Source: Hamadaea flava
Lineage (GTDB): Bacteria > Actinomycetota > Actinomycetes > Mycobacteriales > Micromonosporaceae
DNA length: 64,000 bases
Reading direction: 5' to 3'
NCBI RefSeq assembly: GCF_024172085.1
Contig: NZ_JAMZDZ010000001.1
Span: 682,001-746,000 of the forward strand
Of the stretch, positions 29,539 to 37,404 are shown one piece after another. The position numbers and the translations under genes were made by a program. Numbering within the stretch: position 1 is the first letter of the stretch; every line of letters starts with the position of its first letter. Below the pieces are notes generated by a model. It was not told the DNA's origin, did no database searches, and worked only from the letters and a program-made list of their open reading frames with translations.

Positions 29539-32051
29539 CGGGCCGCTCCTTCCGTGAGCGTCCAGTCCTTGCGGGTGACCTTGTCCGGCGCGGCCGTGAC
29601 CGGGCCCGACGCCGTCGTGTAGCCCTGCGCGCCGGCCGTGTAGGTTCCCGTGCCGTTCGCGAACAGCCAGTAGAAGCCGTGCGGCAGCGCCGGATCGTCG
29701 GACGCCGCGCTCAGCGCCCGGCTGGTCGGCCCGGCGATGGTCGCGTTGTCGATTCCGGACTGGCCGGAGTTCTGCACGACTCCGGCGATCAGTCCGCCCG
29801 GTGCGGAGACGCAGGCGTGCGTACCGAGGAAGACGTCGTCGACGCCCCACCACCAGCCGTCGCGCGCCTCGTAGTGGAACCGGACCTTGACCTGCGTACG
29901 CCCGGCGGCCTGTGGCAGGGCCACGGTCTGTGCCCCGAGCACGTTGGTGTCGGCGGCGCGCCAGACTGTCGTCCATCGGCGGCCGTTGTCGACGCTGAGG
30001 TCGACGGTGGCGTGCTGCCGGACGGCCTTGGCGTAGTACGCGCTGTCGAACCGCAGTTCCGGCGCGGACTGCCCGGCCAGGTTCACGGCCGGAGACGTCA
30101 GGTACGCGTCCCCGCTGCCCGACGCGAGCGCGAAGGTGTCGTCGCCGCCGGGCGGAGGCGACCGGTCGGCCGGGTTGTCGAACACCCAGCCCTGCGACTT
30201 CCAGCCGGAACGGTTCGCGAAGCCCGTCTCGTAGCCGTTCCACCGGTAGCCCGGGGCCGTGCAGGCCGTCAGGTCGGCGGAGATGCGGACGTCGTGGCGC
30301 AGGTCGGCGCCGCCCAGATGCACCGGAGCCGCATCAGCGGTGTAGCCGGGGTAGACGGCTGTCACGTGGACGGTGTAGTCCCGGTCGTTGACGAGCCGGA
30401 CCGTGTACGCGCCGGTGAACGGGTCGGTGTAGACGGCACCGCCGGGGTAGCCGTCGATCGTGATCCGCGCATAGACGGGCCAGCCGTGGCCGCTGCCGTC
30501 CACGACGGTTCCCGCGAGCATGCTGCTGTCGACCGGACGCAGCTGGGCGTCCGCGGTCACCGTCTGTCCTTCCGCGACGGTCACCTTCTGGCCGGACACC
30601 GTGCCGTAGCCGTACTTGTCGAAGGTCAGCGTGTAGGAGCCGACGAGCGCGCCGTCGATCGCGTACGTGCCGTCGTCCGCGGTCGTGGTCGCGTACGCGC
30701 CGGGGTCGGCCTTCACGGTGGCGCCCGGGAGCGGCTTGCCGTCCCCGTCCGTCACGCGGCCGGCGATGCGCCCGTGCGGTCCGCCGGAGAGCGCACCGAC
30801 GCCGTTCGGGCTGCCCAGGCCGGTCGGCCCGTCCCAGCCCGGCCCCGCCTGGCACAGCTGCGTACCGCAGTCGGCGACCACGCCGTCGGTCACGTCGAAC
30901 AGGTGCGCCGACTGCTGCGGGTCGTGGTAGGGGAACGTCACCGGGTCGCTGTCCGCGGCTGGGCGGCCGGCGAGCGCGTACATGGCCGCCGTCAGCGGCG
31001 CCGACAGGCTCGTCCCGCCCACCTGCAGCCAGCCGCCGTTCGTCGTGTCGAAGACCCCGAGACCCGTCGCCGGATCCGCGACGGCCGAGATGTCGGCGAT
31101 CGCACGCTGGTCGCAGCCCGTGTTCACACCGTTTTGGTACGCGGGCTTCGGCTCGTAGATCGAGCAGCCCGACCCGGCTCCGGGGCCGCCGGCGGGGCTG
31201 CCCCACGCGGCCTCGTGCCAGCCGCGCACGGAGTCGTCACGGGTCAGACTCGTTCCGCCGACCGCGACGACGGCCGGGCTGGACGCCGGATAGTTCACGA
31301 CGTAACCGGTGTCCCCCGTGGACGCGGTGATGACCGTCCCCGGGTGGGTGTAGTGCTCGTCGATCTGCAGCTCTTCGCCGAACTCACCCGGTACGCCGTA
31401 GGAGTTCGACACGAAACCGGCGCCCATGCGTACGGCGGTGTCCACTGCGGCGGCGAGGTCGTCGACCGACGCGCTGTCGCCTTCGACGAGCAGGATGTGG
31501 CAGTTCGGGCAGGCGGCCGAGACGGCGTCGAGGTCGAGCGCGGTCTCCAGCCCCCAGCCCGGGTCGTCCGGCGGGTACGCCGTCCCGCCACGCTGGTCGA
31601 CCTTGCGGAAGCAGCCGTTGGCGGTGGTGCACGCGGGCAGCCCGTAGTGCGCCCGGAACACGGCGAGGTCTTCCTCGGCGTGGGAGTTGCCGAGGGCGTC
31701 GACGATCGCCACGGTCTGCCCCTGCCCTGCGTCGGGCAGCTTGTACGCGTCGCGGATGTCCGCCGGCCCCAGCGCGGTCGCGGGCGGGCCGTCGGCTGCG
31801 GCGGCCCGCAGGCTGTGGTCAGTGCCGGTGAGGACCATGGCGTAGCACTGCGCGGTCCGCGGGGCGGTGCGCTGGTTGCAGTCGGCCGGGGTGTACCGGT
31901 CGCGCACGCTCGGGTCAGCGGACAGGCCCGCGGTTCCGTGGTTTCCGCCGGGTGCGGCGGTGGCGATGGCGGAGGCCGCCGCCGAGGTGAGGGCGAGGGT
32001 CAGGGTCAGCGCGGTGACGATCCATCGCCGCGCGGAGAGGGGTGGTGACAT
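29535..32051 (-). CDS. Secreted S53 (sedolisin-type) serine peptidase
   Basis: 838 residues from ATG 32051, preceded by GAAAGGCG; the frame from 32096 has no better start. Signal peptide about 1-33. The catalytic domain shows E169 and D173 (WGLETALDLDAV), the oxyanion Asp247 (STGDTGY, usually SSGDSGY) and the nucleophile Ser348 in GGTSLSAPLTAA. The long pro-domain typical of kumamolisins is absent; only about 60 residues separate signal and core. Downstream are carboxypeptidase-regulatory-like repeats (GRVTDGDGKPLPGATVKADP), a MAM-like beta domain (LRFDSAYYAKAVRQHATVDL) and a final beta repeat. It is extracellular, probably acid- or neutral-active, coupled to the S8-like gene. Confidence 0.9.
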   Translation of the reverse strand: MSPPLSARRWIVTALTLTLALTSAAASAIATAAPGGNHGTAGLSADPSVRDRYTPADCNQRTAPRTAQCYAMVLTGTDHSLRAAAADGPPATALGPADIRDAYKLPDAGQGQTVAIVDALGNSHAEEDLAVFRAHYGLPACTTANGCFRKVDQRGGTAYPPDDPGWGLETALDLDAVSAACPNCHILLVEGDSASVDDLAAAVDTAVRMGAGFVSNSYGVPGEFGEELQIDEHYTHPGTVITASTGDTGYVVNYPASSPAVVAVGGTSLTRDDSVRGWHEAAWGSPAGGPGAGSGCSIYEPKPAYQNGVNTGCDQRAIADISAVADPATGLGVFDTTNGGWLQVGGTSLSAPLTAAMYALAGRPAADSDPVTFPYHDPQQSAHLFDVTDGVVADCGTQLCQAGPGWDGPTGLGSPNGVGALSGGPHGRIAGRVTDGDGKPLPGATVKADPGAYATTTADDGTYAIDGALVGSYTLTFDKYGYGTVSGQKVTVAEGQTVTADAQLRPVDSSMLAGTVVDGSGHGWPVYARITIDGYPGGAVYTDPFTGAYTVRLVNDRDYTVHVTAVYPGYTADAAPVHLGGADLRHDVRISADLTACTAPGYRWNGYETGFANRSGWKSQGWVFDNPADRSPPPGGDDTFALASGSGDAYLTSPAVNLAGQSAPELRFDSAYYAKAVRQHATVDLSVDNGRRWTTVWRAADTNVLGAQTVALPQAAGRTQVKVRFHYEARDGWWWGVDDVFLGTHACVSAPGGLIAGVVQNSGQSGIDNATIAGPTSRALSAASDDPALPHGFYWLFANGTGTYTAGAQGYTTASGPVTAAPDKVTRKDWTLTEGAAR

Positions 32052-32111
32052 GGGGGTACGCCTTTCGTCAGCCGTCACAGCGTTGTCCGCTGCCAAGGGG
32101 GTGGTCGGCCG

Positions 32112-32258
32112 TCACAGGGGCTCGTACTCGTCGTCGCGCTCGCCCTCATCCGTGGAATCCACATCAGACTCCAGGGGGTCGGATGCCAGTGGCTGCTGGG
32201 CGGGTGCGTCGGCGGGCGGCGGCGGTGAACCGTTCGCCGGTTCGTCGTCGGTGCTCAC
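32112..32258 (-). CDS. Small acidic peptide ORF
   Basis: 48 residues from GTG 32258: an N-terminus MSTDDEPANGSPPPPADAPA and a strongly acidic tail (ESDVDSTDEGERDDEYEPL), about one third Asp/Glu and no hydrophobic run. It is 60 bases upstream of the S53 start and on the same strand, after the LuxR-type regulator. Codon positions are consistent with coding, but the ribosome site is weak. It could be a leader peptide, a small disordered cofactor or chance. Confidence 0.4.
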   Translation of the reverse strand: MSTDDEPANGSPPPPADAPAQQPLASDPLESDVDSTDEGERDDEYEPL

Positions 32259-32352
32259 GAAGTGAGTCTTGGCCCGCGCGGCACAGGTGACGAGACGGCA
32301 GATGCCGGGTTTAATTCCGCCCGCGCCCCGGAAAAATTGGGCGCGGACCGCC

Positions 32353-35316
32353 CTACGCTGGTCCCAGAAGATCTTGTTCGACGGCCGCGACCGCCAGCGC
32401 CGTACGCGATGACACCCGCAGTTTCCGCATGGCCGATTCGATGTGCCCGCCGATGGTCTTCACCGACAGCGTGAGCGCCTCCGCGATCTGCGGGTTCGTC
32501 TGCCCGGCCGCCACCAGCCGGACGACCTCCACTTCGCGCGGCGACAGCCGATCCCCGTACCCGGGCCGGCCCCGCCGTCGCGGTTCAGCCGGCGTCTCAC
32601 CTGCCGACGTCTTCGCGGCGGGCGTCTTCGCGGCGGGCGTCGGTGCTACCTCCGACGGCCGGGCCGCGTCGGAGGTAGCGCCCAGTGCGCGCAACCCCTC
32701 CGCCACCTCCGTCAGCAACGCCGACCCAGCTGGTCGGTCGCCAGGCCGACTCTCGTCCGCCAGGAGACAGAGCGCCTGCCGTTCCCGGGCCAGCAAGGCG
32801 TCGTAGGGTCGCCCCGCGGTCGCGTACGCGTCAGCGGCGGCGGCGAACGCATCGGGATCGGGTCGCAGGATCGCCTCGCCGAGGCGGAGCGCTGCCGCCT
32901 GGGCCGGGGCGTCGTCGGGGATTCCGGCCGCGTACTCCCCTAGCAGCCGCTCGGCGTCGGCGGACCGGCCGGCGGCGAGCAGGGCGTCGAGGCGTACGGG
33001 GAGCAGTTCGGCGGCCCACAGCCACAGCCCCTTGTCCTCGATCATCTCCGCGGCTTCGCCGGAGATCCGCACCGCCTCCTCGACCTCCCCCGCACGCAGC
33101 AGCAGCCGCGCGGTGGCAGCCATCGGCTCTACCAGATGATCCACGGCGCCCGCCTGCTCGGCCAGCTCGATCGCGACCGCGAACTGTGCCCGCGCGGCGA
33201 CCGGATCGCCGGTGGCCGCCGTCAACTGTCCGATCACGACGGTCGCCTCGCTGCGGGTGAGCGGCTGCAACGCCGGGTCGCCGGCCAGCGCGACCACCCG
33301 GGGCAGCAGACCCGCCCAGTCCTCACCGGTGAACCAGTCCACATGCGCCCGCGTCGTGACGATCATGTCGTGCAGCAGCAGATGCTCATGCTGCTCCGCC
33401 AGCGTGCGGGCGCGGTCGAGGCGGGCGCGGGCGTCGGCGTAGCGGCCCCAGGTGAGAGCGGCGTGGCCGAGGTTGAGCTGCCCGGCGGTCACCAGCGACG
33501 CGAGATCGGGTGTGGCCGGAGCGTCCGGAATCTCGGCCGCAGCCGCCCAACCCACCGGGTCGCCCAAGGTCAGCCGCGCGGTCACGCTCGCGATCACCAG
33601 CCGCAGCCGGTCCGGCGGTGCCAACGCGTGGGTCAGCGGCGCCGCCCGCTCCAGCCAGCGCCGGTGCGCGTCCGCCGGCACACCCCGACCGCGCGGCCGG
33701 GCCAGCAGCATCATCGCCCGCGCCGCCTCGGCCGGTCGATCCGCCAGCCCCGGCATCGCGGCCTCCAGCGCCGCCCGTCCCGCGTCGTACTCCTGCAGGT
33801 AGAAGAGCACTTCACCGGACAACGCCAGCGCCTCCGCCCGGTCACCCGCCGCGTCCGCGTCCTCTCCTTTCTGCAGTACGCGAGCCAGCTCCCGGTAGCG
33901 GGCCGGATCGGCGACGCTGCTCAACGGGATCATCCGGGCGAGCCGCAGCACCACCGGCACCTCAAGTTCAGCGTGCAGCAGCAGGTCGAGCAGGAGCCCT
34001 ACCGCACCGTCCTCGTCACCGGCGGCGAGCGTACGCGCCGCGGCCCGCTCGGCGTACTGGCACCAGGACGCGATGTCGCCGGCTTCGCGATGGTGACGGG
34101 CGAGGCGGAGCAACGGCTGCGGCTCGACGGATTCGAGCAGCTGCGCGGCCCGGGCATGAGCGCGGCGACGCCACGGGATCGCAATCGCATCGTGCACCGC
34201 CCGCGCCGCGAGTTCATGCCGGTACGCGAGCCGCCCCCGCTCGTCGGCCACCAGCAGTCCGGAATCCAGCGCCGCCAGCGTCGCGTCGAGAGCAGCCTCC
34301 TCGGACAGCCCGGCGACCTGCGTCAGGACGACCTCCGTAGCGGGCGCCGACAGCACCGCTGCCGCGTACAAGAGCTGGCGAGCCTGCGGATCGAGCCGGT
34401 CGACGCGCTCGCCGACCGCGTCCCGGACCGTCGCGGACACCGCGATGCCGGTAAGCCGGCGGCGGACCCACCGGCCGTCACGACGCACGAGGTCGGAACG
34501 CGCGTGCATGAGCCTGACCGCTTCCTCGACCGACAGCGGCACCCCCTCCGTACGCTCATGCACGAACGAGGCGAACCGGTGCGAGATGGGTTCTCCGCCG
34601 AGCATCGAGGAGATCAGCCGGGCGGTGTCGGCGACGTTGAGCGGCGCGAGTTCGAGCCGCAGCGTGGCGCGAGCGGACAGCCGACGAAGCAGAGAGTCGG
34701 CGGGCACGTCCTCGGGCCGATAGCTGACGACCAATGCAACCTCGGCGACGGGACGGGCAGCCAAGAACACCAGGAATTCCAGCGTGGCCGGATCGGCCCA
34801 GTGCACGTCCTCCACCACCAGCACCCGTACGCCCAACGCCGCCAGCAGTTCGGCCAGCGCACGCAGCATCCGGTGACGCGCCGCAGACGGATCCGCGACC
34901 GGCTCCGGCGCAGGCGGCAAATGATCTGTCCACTCGGGGAACACCGGTCGCAATGCGCCGGCGAGTGGCGTCAGCGCCAAGCCCTCCGGGGTGTCGACCG
35001 CCTGGCGCAGGGCGTCCACAATGGTGCCGAGTGTCAACGGCTCGCGGAACGGCGGGCAGACCGCGTGCAGCACGCGCGGCCCATCCTGTCTGTACGGCGC
35101 GTCCGGTCGGTGTTCCTCCTCCGGCCCGTACGCCATGAGGGCAGCGCGGATCAGCCGGGACTTGCCGACCCCGGCCTCGCCTTCGACCAGTGCGACGCCC
35201 GAGCCGCCCGACGCCTCGCCACGCGGGGCGTCGCCGTAGATGAACGCCTGCAGCGCCGCCAGCTCGCGGTCGCGGCCGACGAGCCGGGGCGCGGCGATTG
35301 GATGGGAACCGGCCAT
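32353..35316 (-). CDS. LuxR-family ATPase transcriptional regulator (LAL type)
   Basis: 987 residues. Walker A is GEAGVGKS at 46-53 within an AAA-ATPase (MalT/LAL) module that starts RLVGRDRELAALQAFIYG, and Walker B is VRVLVVEDVHWADP near 165. A long helical repeat region of TPR-like signal-integration sequence follows (about 300-860). The C-terminus carries a LuxR helix-turn-helix: SPREVEVVRLVAAGQTNPQI, then SVKTIGGHIESAMRKL. An Ala/Thr/Pro-rich linker (APTPAAKTPAAKTSAGETPA) precedes it. LALs usually activate neighbouring secretion, polyketide or protease genes; the adjacent leftward S53/S8-like pair is a plausible target. Confidence 0.92.
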   Translation of the reverse strand: MAGSHPIAAPRLVGRDRELAALQAFIYGDAPRGEASGGSGVALVEGEAGVGKSRLIRAALMAYGPEEEHRPDAPYRQDGPRVLHAVCPPFREPLTLGTIVDALRQAVDTPEGLALTPLAGALRPVFPEWTDHLPPAPEPVADPSAARHRMLRALAELLAALGVRVLVVEDVHWADPATLEFLVFLAARPVAEVALVVSYRPEDVPADSLLRRLSARATLRLELAPLNVADTARLISSMLGGEPISHRFASFVHERTEGVPLSVEEAVRLMHARSDLVRRDGRWVRRRLTGIAVSATVRDAVGERVDRLDPQARQLLYAAAVLSAPATEVVLTQVAGLSEEAALDATLAALDSGLLVADERGRLAYRHELAARAVHDAIAIPWRRRAHARAAQLLESVEPQPLLRLARHHREAGDIASWCQYAERAAARTLAAGDEDGAVGLLLDLLLHAELEVPVVLRLARMIPLSSVADPARYRELARVLQKGEDADAAGDRAEALALSGEVLFYLQEYDAGRAALEAAMPGLADRPAEAARAMMLLARPRGRGVPADAHRRWLERAAPLTHALAPPDRLRLVIASVTARLTLGDPVGWAAAAEIPDAPATPDLASLVTAGQLNLGHAALTWGRYADARARLDRARTLAEQHEHLLLHDMIVTTRAHVDWFTGEDWAGLLPRVVALAGDPALQPLTRSEATVVIGQLTAATGDPVAARAQFAVAIELAEQAGAVDHLVEPMAATARLLLRAGEVEEAVRISGEAAEMIEDKGLWLWAAELLPVRLDALLAAGRSADAERLLGEYAAGIPDDAPAQAAALRLGEAILRPDPDAFAAAADAYATAGRPYDALLARERQALCLLADESRPGDRPAGSALLTEVAEGLRALGATSDAARPSEVAPTPAAKTPAAKTSAGETPAEPRRRGRPGYGDRLSPREVEVVRLVAAGQTNPQIAEALTLSVKTIGGHIESAMRKLRVSSRTALAVAAVEQDLLGPA

Positions 35317-35678
35317 GATCCACCAGCTTGCCCTTTGATCACCGTCAACGGAAGCCCTCGACCACTCGCGGACGAGAACCCGTGCGCCAAGCGGCTACCC
35401 ATGGTTCGGCAACCGCTCCGATCGAGCCTGGCCAACGCGGTCGCCGGACGGCGAGGTCAACGGCGGGGACTGGAGCGTCTGCTGCGCCACGCCGCCGCTA
35501 GACCTGGGCGCCTCTCCAAGTCTGGCGGTTCGTCGTGCTGATGCGGCCACCCGCTGCCGACGCTCAGCCTATTGCGCGCCAGGTCGTCTGACGTCTGCCA
35601 AGTTCTCGCGGTAGCAGGCTGACGCTGAGTGCTGCACGTCGACGGCCGCGACGCCTATTGAATCTCCATCAAGGATGG
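35317..35678. other. Gap with no supported gene
   Basis: The plus strand is open until 35541 and ends in a Leu/Arg-rich stretch, but there is no start, ribosome site or family similarity. Nothing else is supported. Confidence 0.4.
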
Positions 35679-36083
35679 TCAGCGAAGGGTTTCGGCGACC
35701 GCCATCGTGTCCTGATAGAACGGATACATCTCGCTGATCAGCCCGTCTCGGACTGTGATCAGCTGCATGACCGAGGTCTCCAGCATCCGGCCGGTGGCTC
35801 GGGCGGTCAGGACGCCTCGGTTCAGGACCACGATCGCGTCGTCGCCGACGACGAATCGCTGCTCGAGGAACTCCAGCGACTGCCATGCATCGCTCATCGC
35901 GGCCATGAACCTCTCGATGCCGCGCGGCCCGCGCCAGATGCCGCCGTACGGAAGGCTGGGCGCCTGGTACATCACCACGTCGGGATGGAGGCATGCGGCA
36001 ATCCCGCCGAATGGGGCCTTCCCCATACCTCCAGCCGCGATGTAGGCGGCCTCGGCGGCGTAGAAATTCTGCAGTACGTCCAT
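35679..36083 (-). CDS. NTF2-like (SnoaL/DUF4440-type) protein
   Basis: 134 residues from ATG 36083 with GAGAG upstream (GTG 36104 would add seven residues). MDVLQNFYAAEAAYIAAGGM, CLHPDVVMYQAPSLPYGGIW then RGPRGIERFMAAM and the strand pattern DAIVVLNRGVLTARATGRML fit the NTF2-like cone fold. Such proteins act as small isomerases, cyclases or ligand-binding proteins; no active-site set can be assigned. It stands alone. Confidence 0.8.
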   Translation of the reverse strand: MDVLQNFYAAEAAYIAAGGMGKAPFGGIAACLHPDVVMYQAPSLPYGGIWRGPRGIERFMAAMSDAWQSLEFLEQRFVVGDDAIVVLNRGVLTARATGRMLETSVMQLITVRDGLISEMYPFYQDTMAVAETLR

Positions 36084-36104
36084 CGTGCTCTCACTGCTCA
36101 CCAA

Positions 36105-36522
36105 CCCATCATGGCGACCCGGACGGTATCAGTCCGGCGAGAATCGGACGTGGTGATCCCCCGCCAGCCCCGCCGATCTCGGGCACCTTGGGTTCGACAT
36201 GTTGAGCCTGAGCACGCTTGCTGACACTCGTCGCGTGACCTGGCATGGATCTCCGACGAGCCGCCTGGCTCGACCCGCAAGTCCTCGTCCCACACCGCGT
36301 CGCCGTCGATGCGCCACACGCGCTTATCCACATTGTCCGCGATAAACGGAAGCTATCGGCATCCGTGGCCGAGCGGCGAGCTGGCTGCAGAGGCGCTGCA
36401 GAGCCCTCGGCGACAGAGGGTGCTAAGCGCCGACTTCCAGGTGCCCGGGTTGGCGGAGTGGGGATGCGAAGGCGCGGTCGTCATGGCCCGCGCGGCGACA
36501 GCGGGCATTGACGCAACCCACC
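36105..36522. other. Gap with a possible small gene remnant
   Basis: On the complement, GTG 36331 opens MDKRVWRIDGDAVWDEDLRV with good coding character for about 35 codons, then the reading seems to shift frame near 36230. It is too short and uncertain to call a gene. The rest, to the palindrome at 36523, has nothing recognisable. Confidence 0.3.
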
Positions 36523-36566
36523 GGTTGCCATACGGTATGGCAACCAGGACGTTGCCATACCGTATG
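36523..36566. promoter_or_regulatory. Tandem palindromic operator before the AHSA1 gene
   Basis: Site 1 (36523-36545) is a perfect palindrome: eleven-base arms GGTTGCCATAC and GTATGGCAACC around one base. Site 2 (36551-36566) repeats GTTGCCATAC and its core CATAC-C-GTATG, so the centres are 27 bases apart. Site 2 touches the AGGAGG ribosome site of the gene at 36578. Such paired sites usually bind a TetR- or MarR-type dimer; no candidate repressor gene lies beside it. Confidence 0.75.
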
Positions 36567-36577
36567 AGGAGGCCACA

Positions 36578-37060
36578 ATGACCAGTACGAGCACCGACTA
36601 TCGCATCACCGTCCGAGTGAACGCCCCCGCCGACGTCGTGTTCGACCTGGTCACCAGCCCCGAAGCACTCACCACCTGGTGGAGCCCCGTCACCGGTTCC
36701 GGGCTGACCAATGGAGAGCTGCGGTTCCCGATGGTGCCCGGCCATCCCCCGCTGCTGATCCGTGTCGACGAGGCGACGCCCCCGACCGCCGTCCGCTGGA
36801 CCGTCGTCGAGTGCACCTTCCTGCAGGACTGGATCGGAACGCAGCCGACCTTCACGATCACCCCACTCGACCACGACTCATGCGAGCTCACCTTCGAACA
36901 CCGCGGCCTCAACGACGAACTCGACTGCAAGGACATGTGCAGCCGAAGTTGGAATCACTTCATCGGCACCAGCCTCCCGGAACTAGCCGACGGCGGACCC
37001 GGCGCTCCCAACCGCAGCCCACGAGACCTCGCCCGCCGCGTGGCCGAGGAGAATCGCTGA
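36578..37060 (+). CDS. AHSA1/START-domain (SRPBCC) protein
   Basis: 160 residues from ATG 36578, with AGGAGG six bases upstream. TDYRITVRVNAPADVVFDLV, then ALTTWWSPVTGSG and the late SRSWNHFIGTSLPELADGG give the AHSA1 (activator of Hsp90 ATPase homologue 1-like) pattern. These proteins bind hydrophobic ligands and are often paired with a small repressor. The palindromic sites upstream imply tight repression. No partner gene is adjacent on this strand. Confidence 0.85.
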   Translation: MTSTSTDYRITVRVNAPADVVFDLVTSPEALTTWWSPVTGSGLTNGELRFPMVPGHPPLLIRVDEATPPTAVRWTVVECTFLQDWIGTQPTFTITPLDHDSCELTFEHRGLNDELDCKDMCSRSWNHFIGTSLPELADGGPGAPNRSPRDLARRVAEENR

Positions 37061-37098
37061 TCTCGAAGCGCCCACGCCAGCCCGGCGTCACCGACCTG

Positions 37099-37385
37099 CT
37101 ACGCGCTCGCCTCGACGTCGAGCCAGTGGCCATGTTCCCGGCGCAGTCCGATCATGACCAGAGTCCGGCCGGGAAACCCGGCGGCAATCCCACACAGGGT
37201 CTGCAGAAGCAGATTGAGATCGACTGGACCGGTACGCCAGCGTGAGTCGTGAGTCTGGCGCCAGAGGCGGCAGGTCTCGGCCGGGGGCGAATGCCCGCCA
37301 TGCCATAGCGATGCCGCTTGGGCGGCGGGGTGCGCGGTCCCGAACCGGTCTGAGAGCCCGTTGAAGAACGGGTTGTTGTCGTAGG
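37099..37385 (-). pseudogene. 3' fragment of an unknown gene truncated at the TnpB element
   Basis: The complement reads YDNNPFFNGLSDRFGTAHPA, then SLWHGGHSPPAETCRLWRQT and GPVDLNLLLQTLCGIAAGF, to a stop at 37099. The codons have high GC3, so it is real coding sequence, but the 5' end runs into the left side of the TnpB element at about 37385-37400 and no start precedes it. The missing half was not found right of the element. Confidence 0.55.
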
Positions 37386-37404
37386 TGGCTGGAAGACTAA
37401 CCCG

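Noticed and set aside
29539-30243. N-terminal extension of the S8-like gene
   Set aside because: The frame upstream of 29538 is the shadow of S53, and the ATG at 29538 has a signal peptide.
26692-32048. Long plus-strand frames of 976 and 789 residues
   Set aside because: Antisense of the secreted S8-like and S53 genes; Arg/Gly/Val-rich with no domain.
33136-35541. 801-residue plus-strand frame
   Set aside because: Antisense of the LAL regulator; the other strand carries Walker A, Walker B and LuxR helix-turn-helix motifs.
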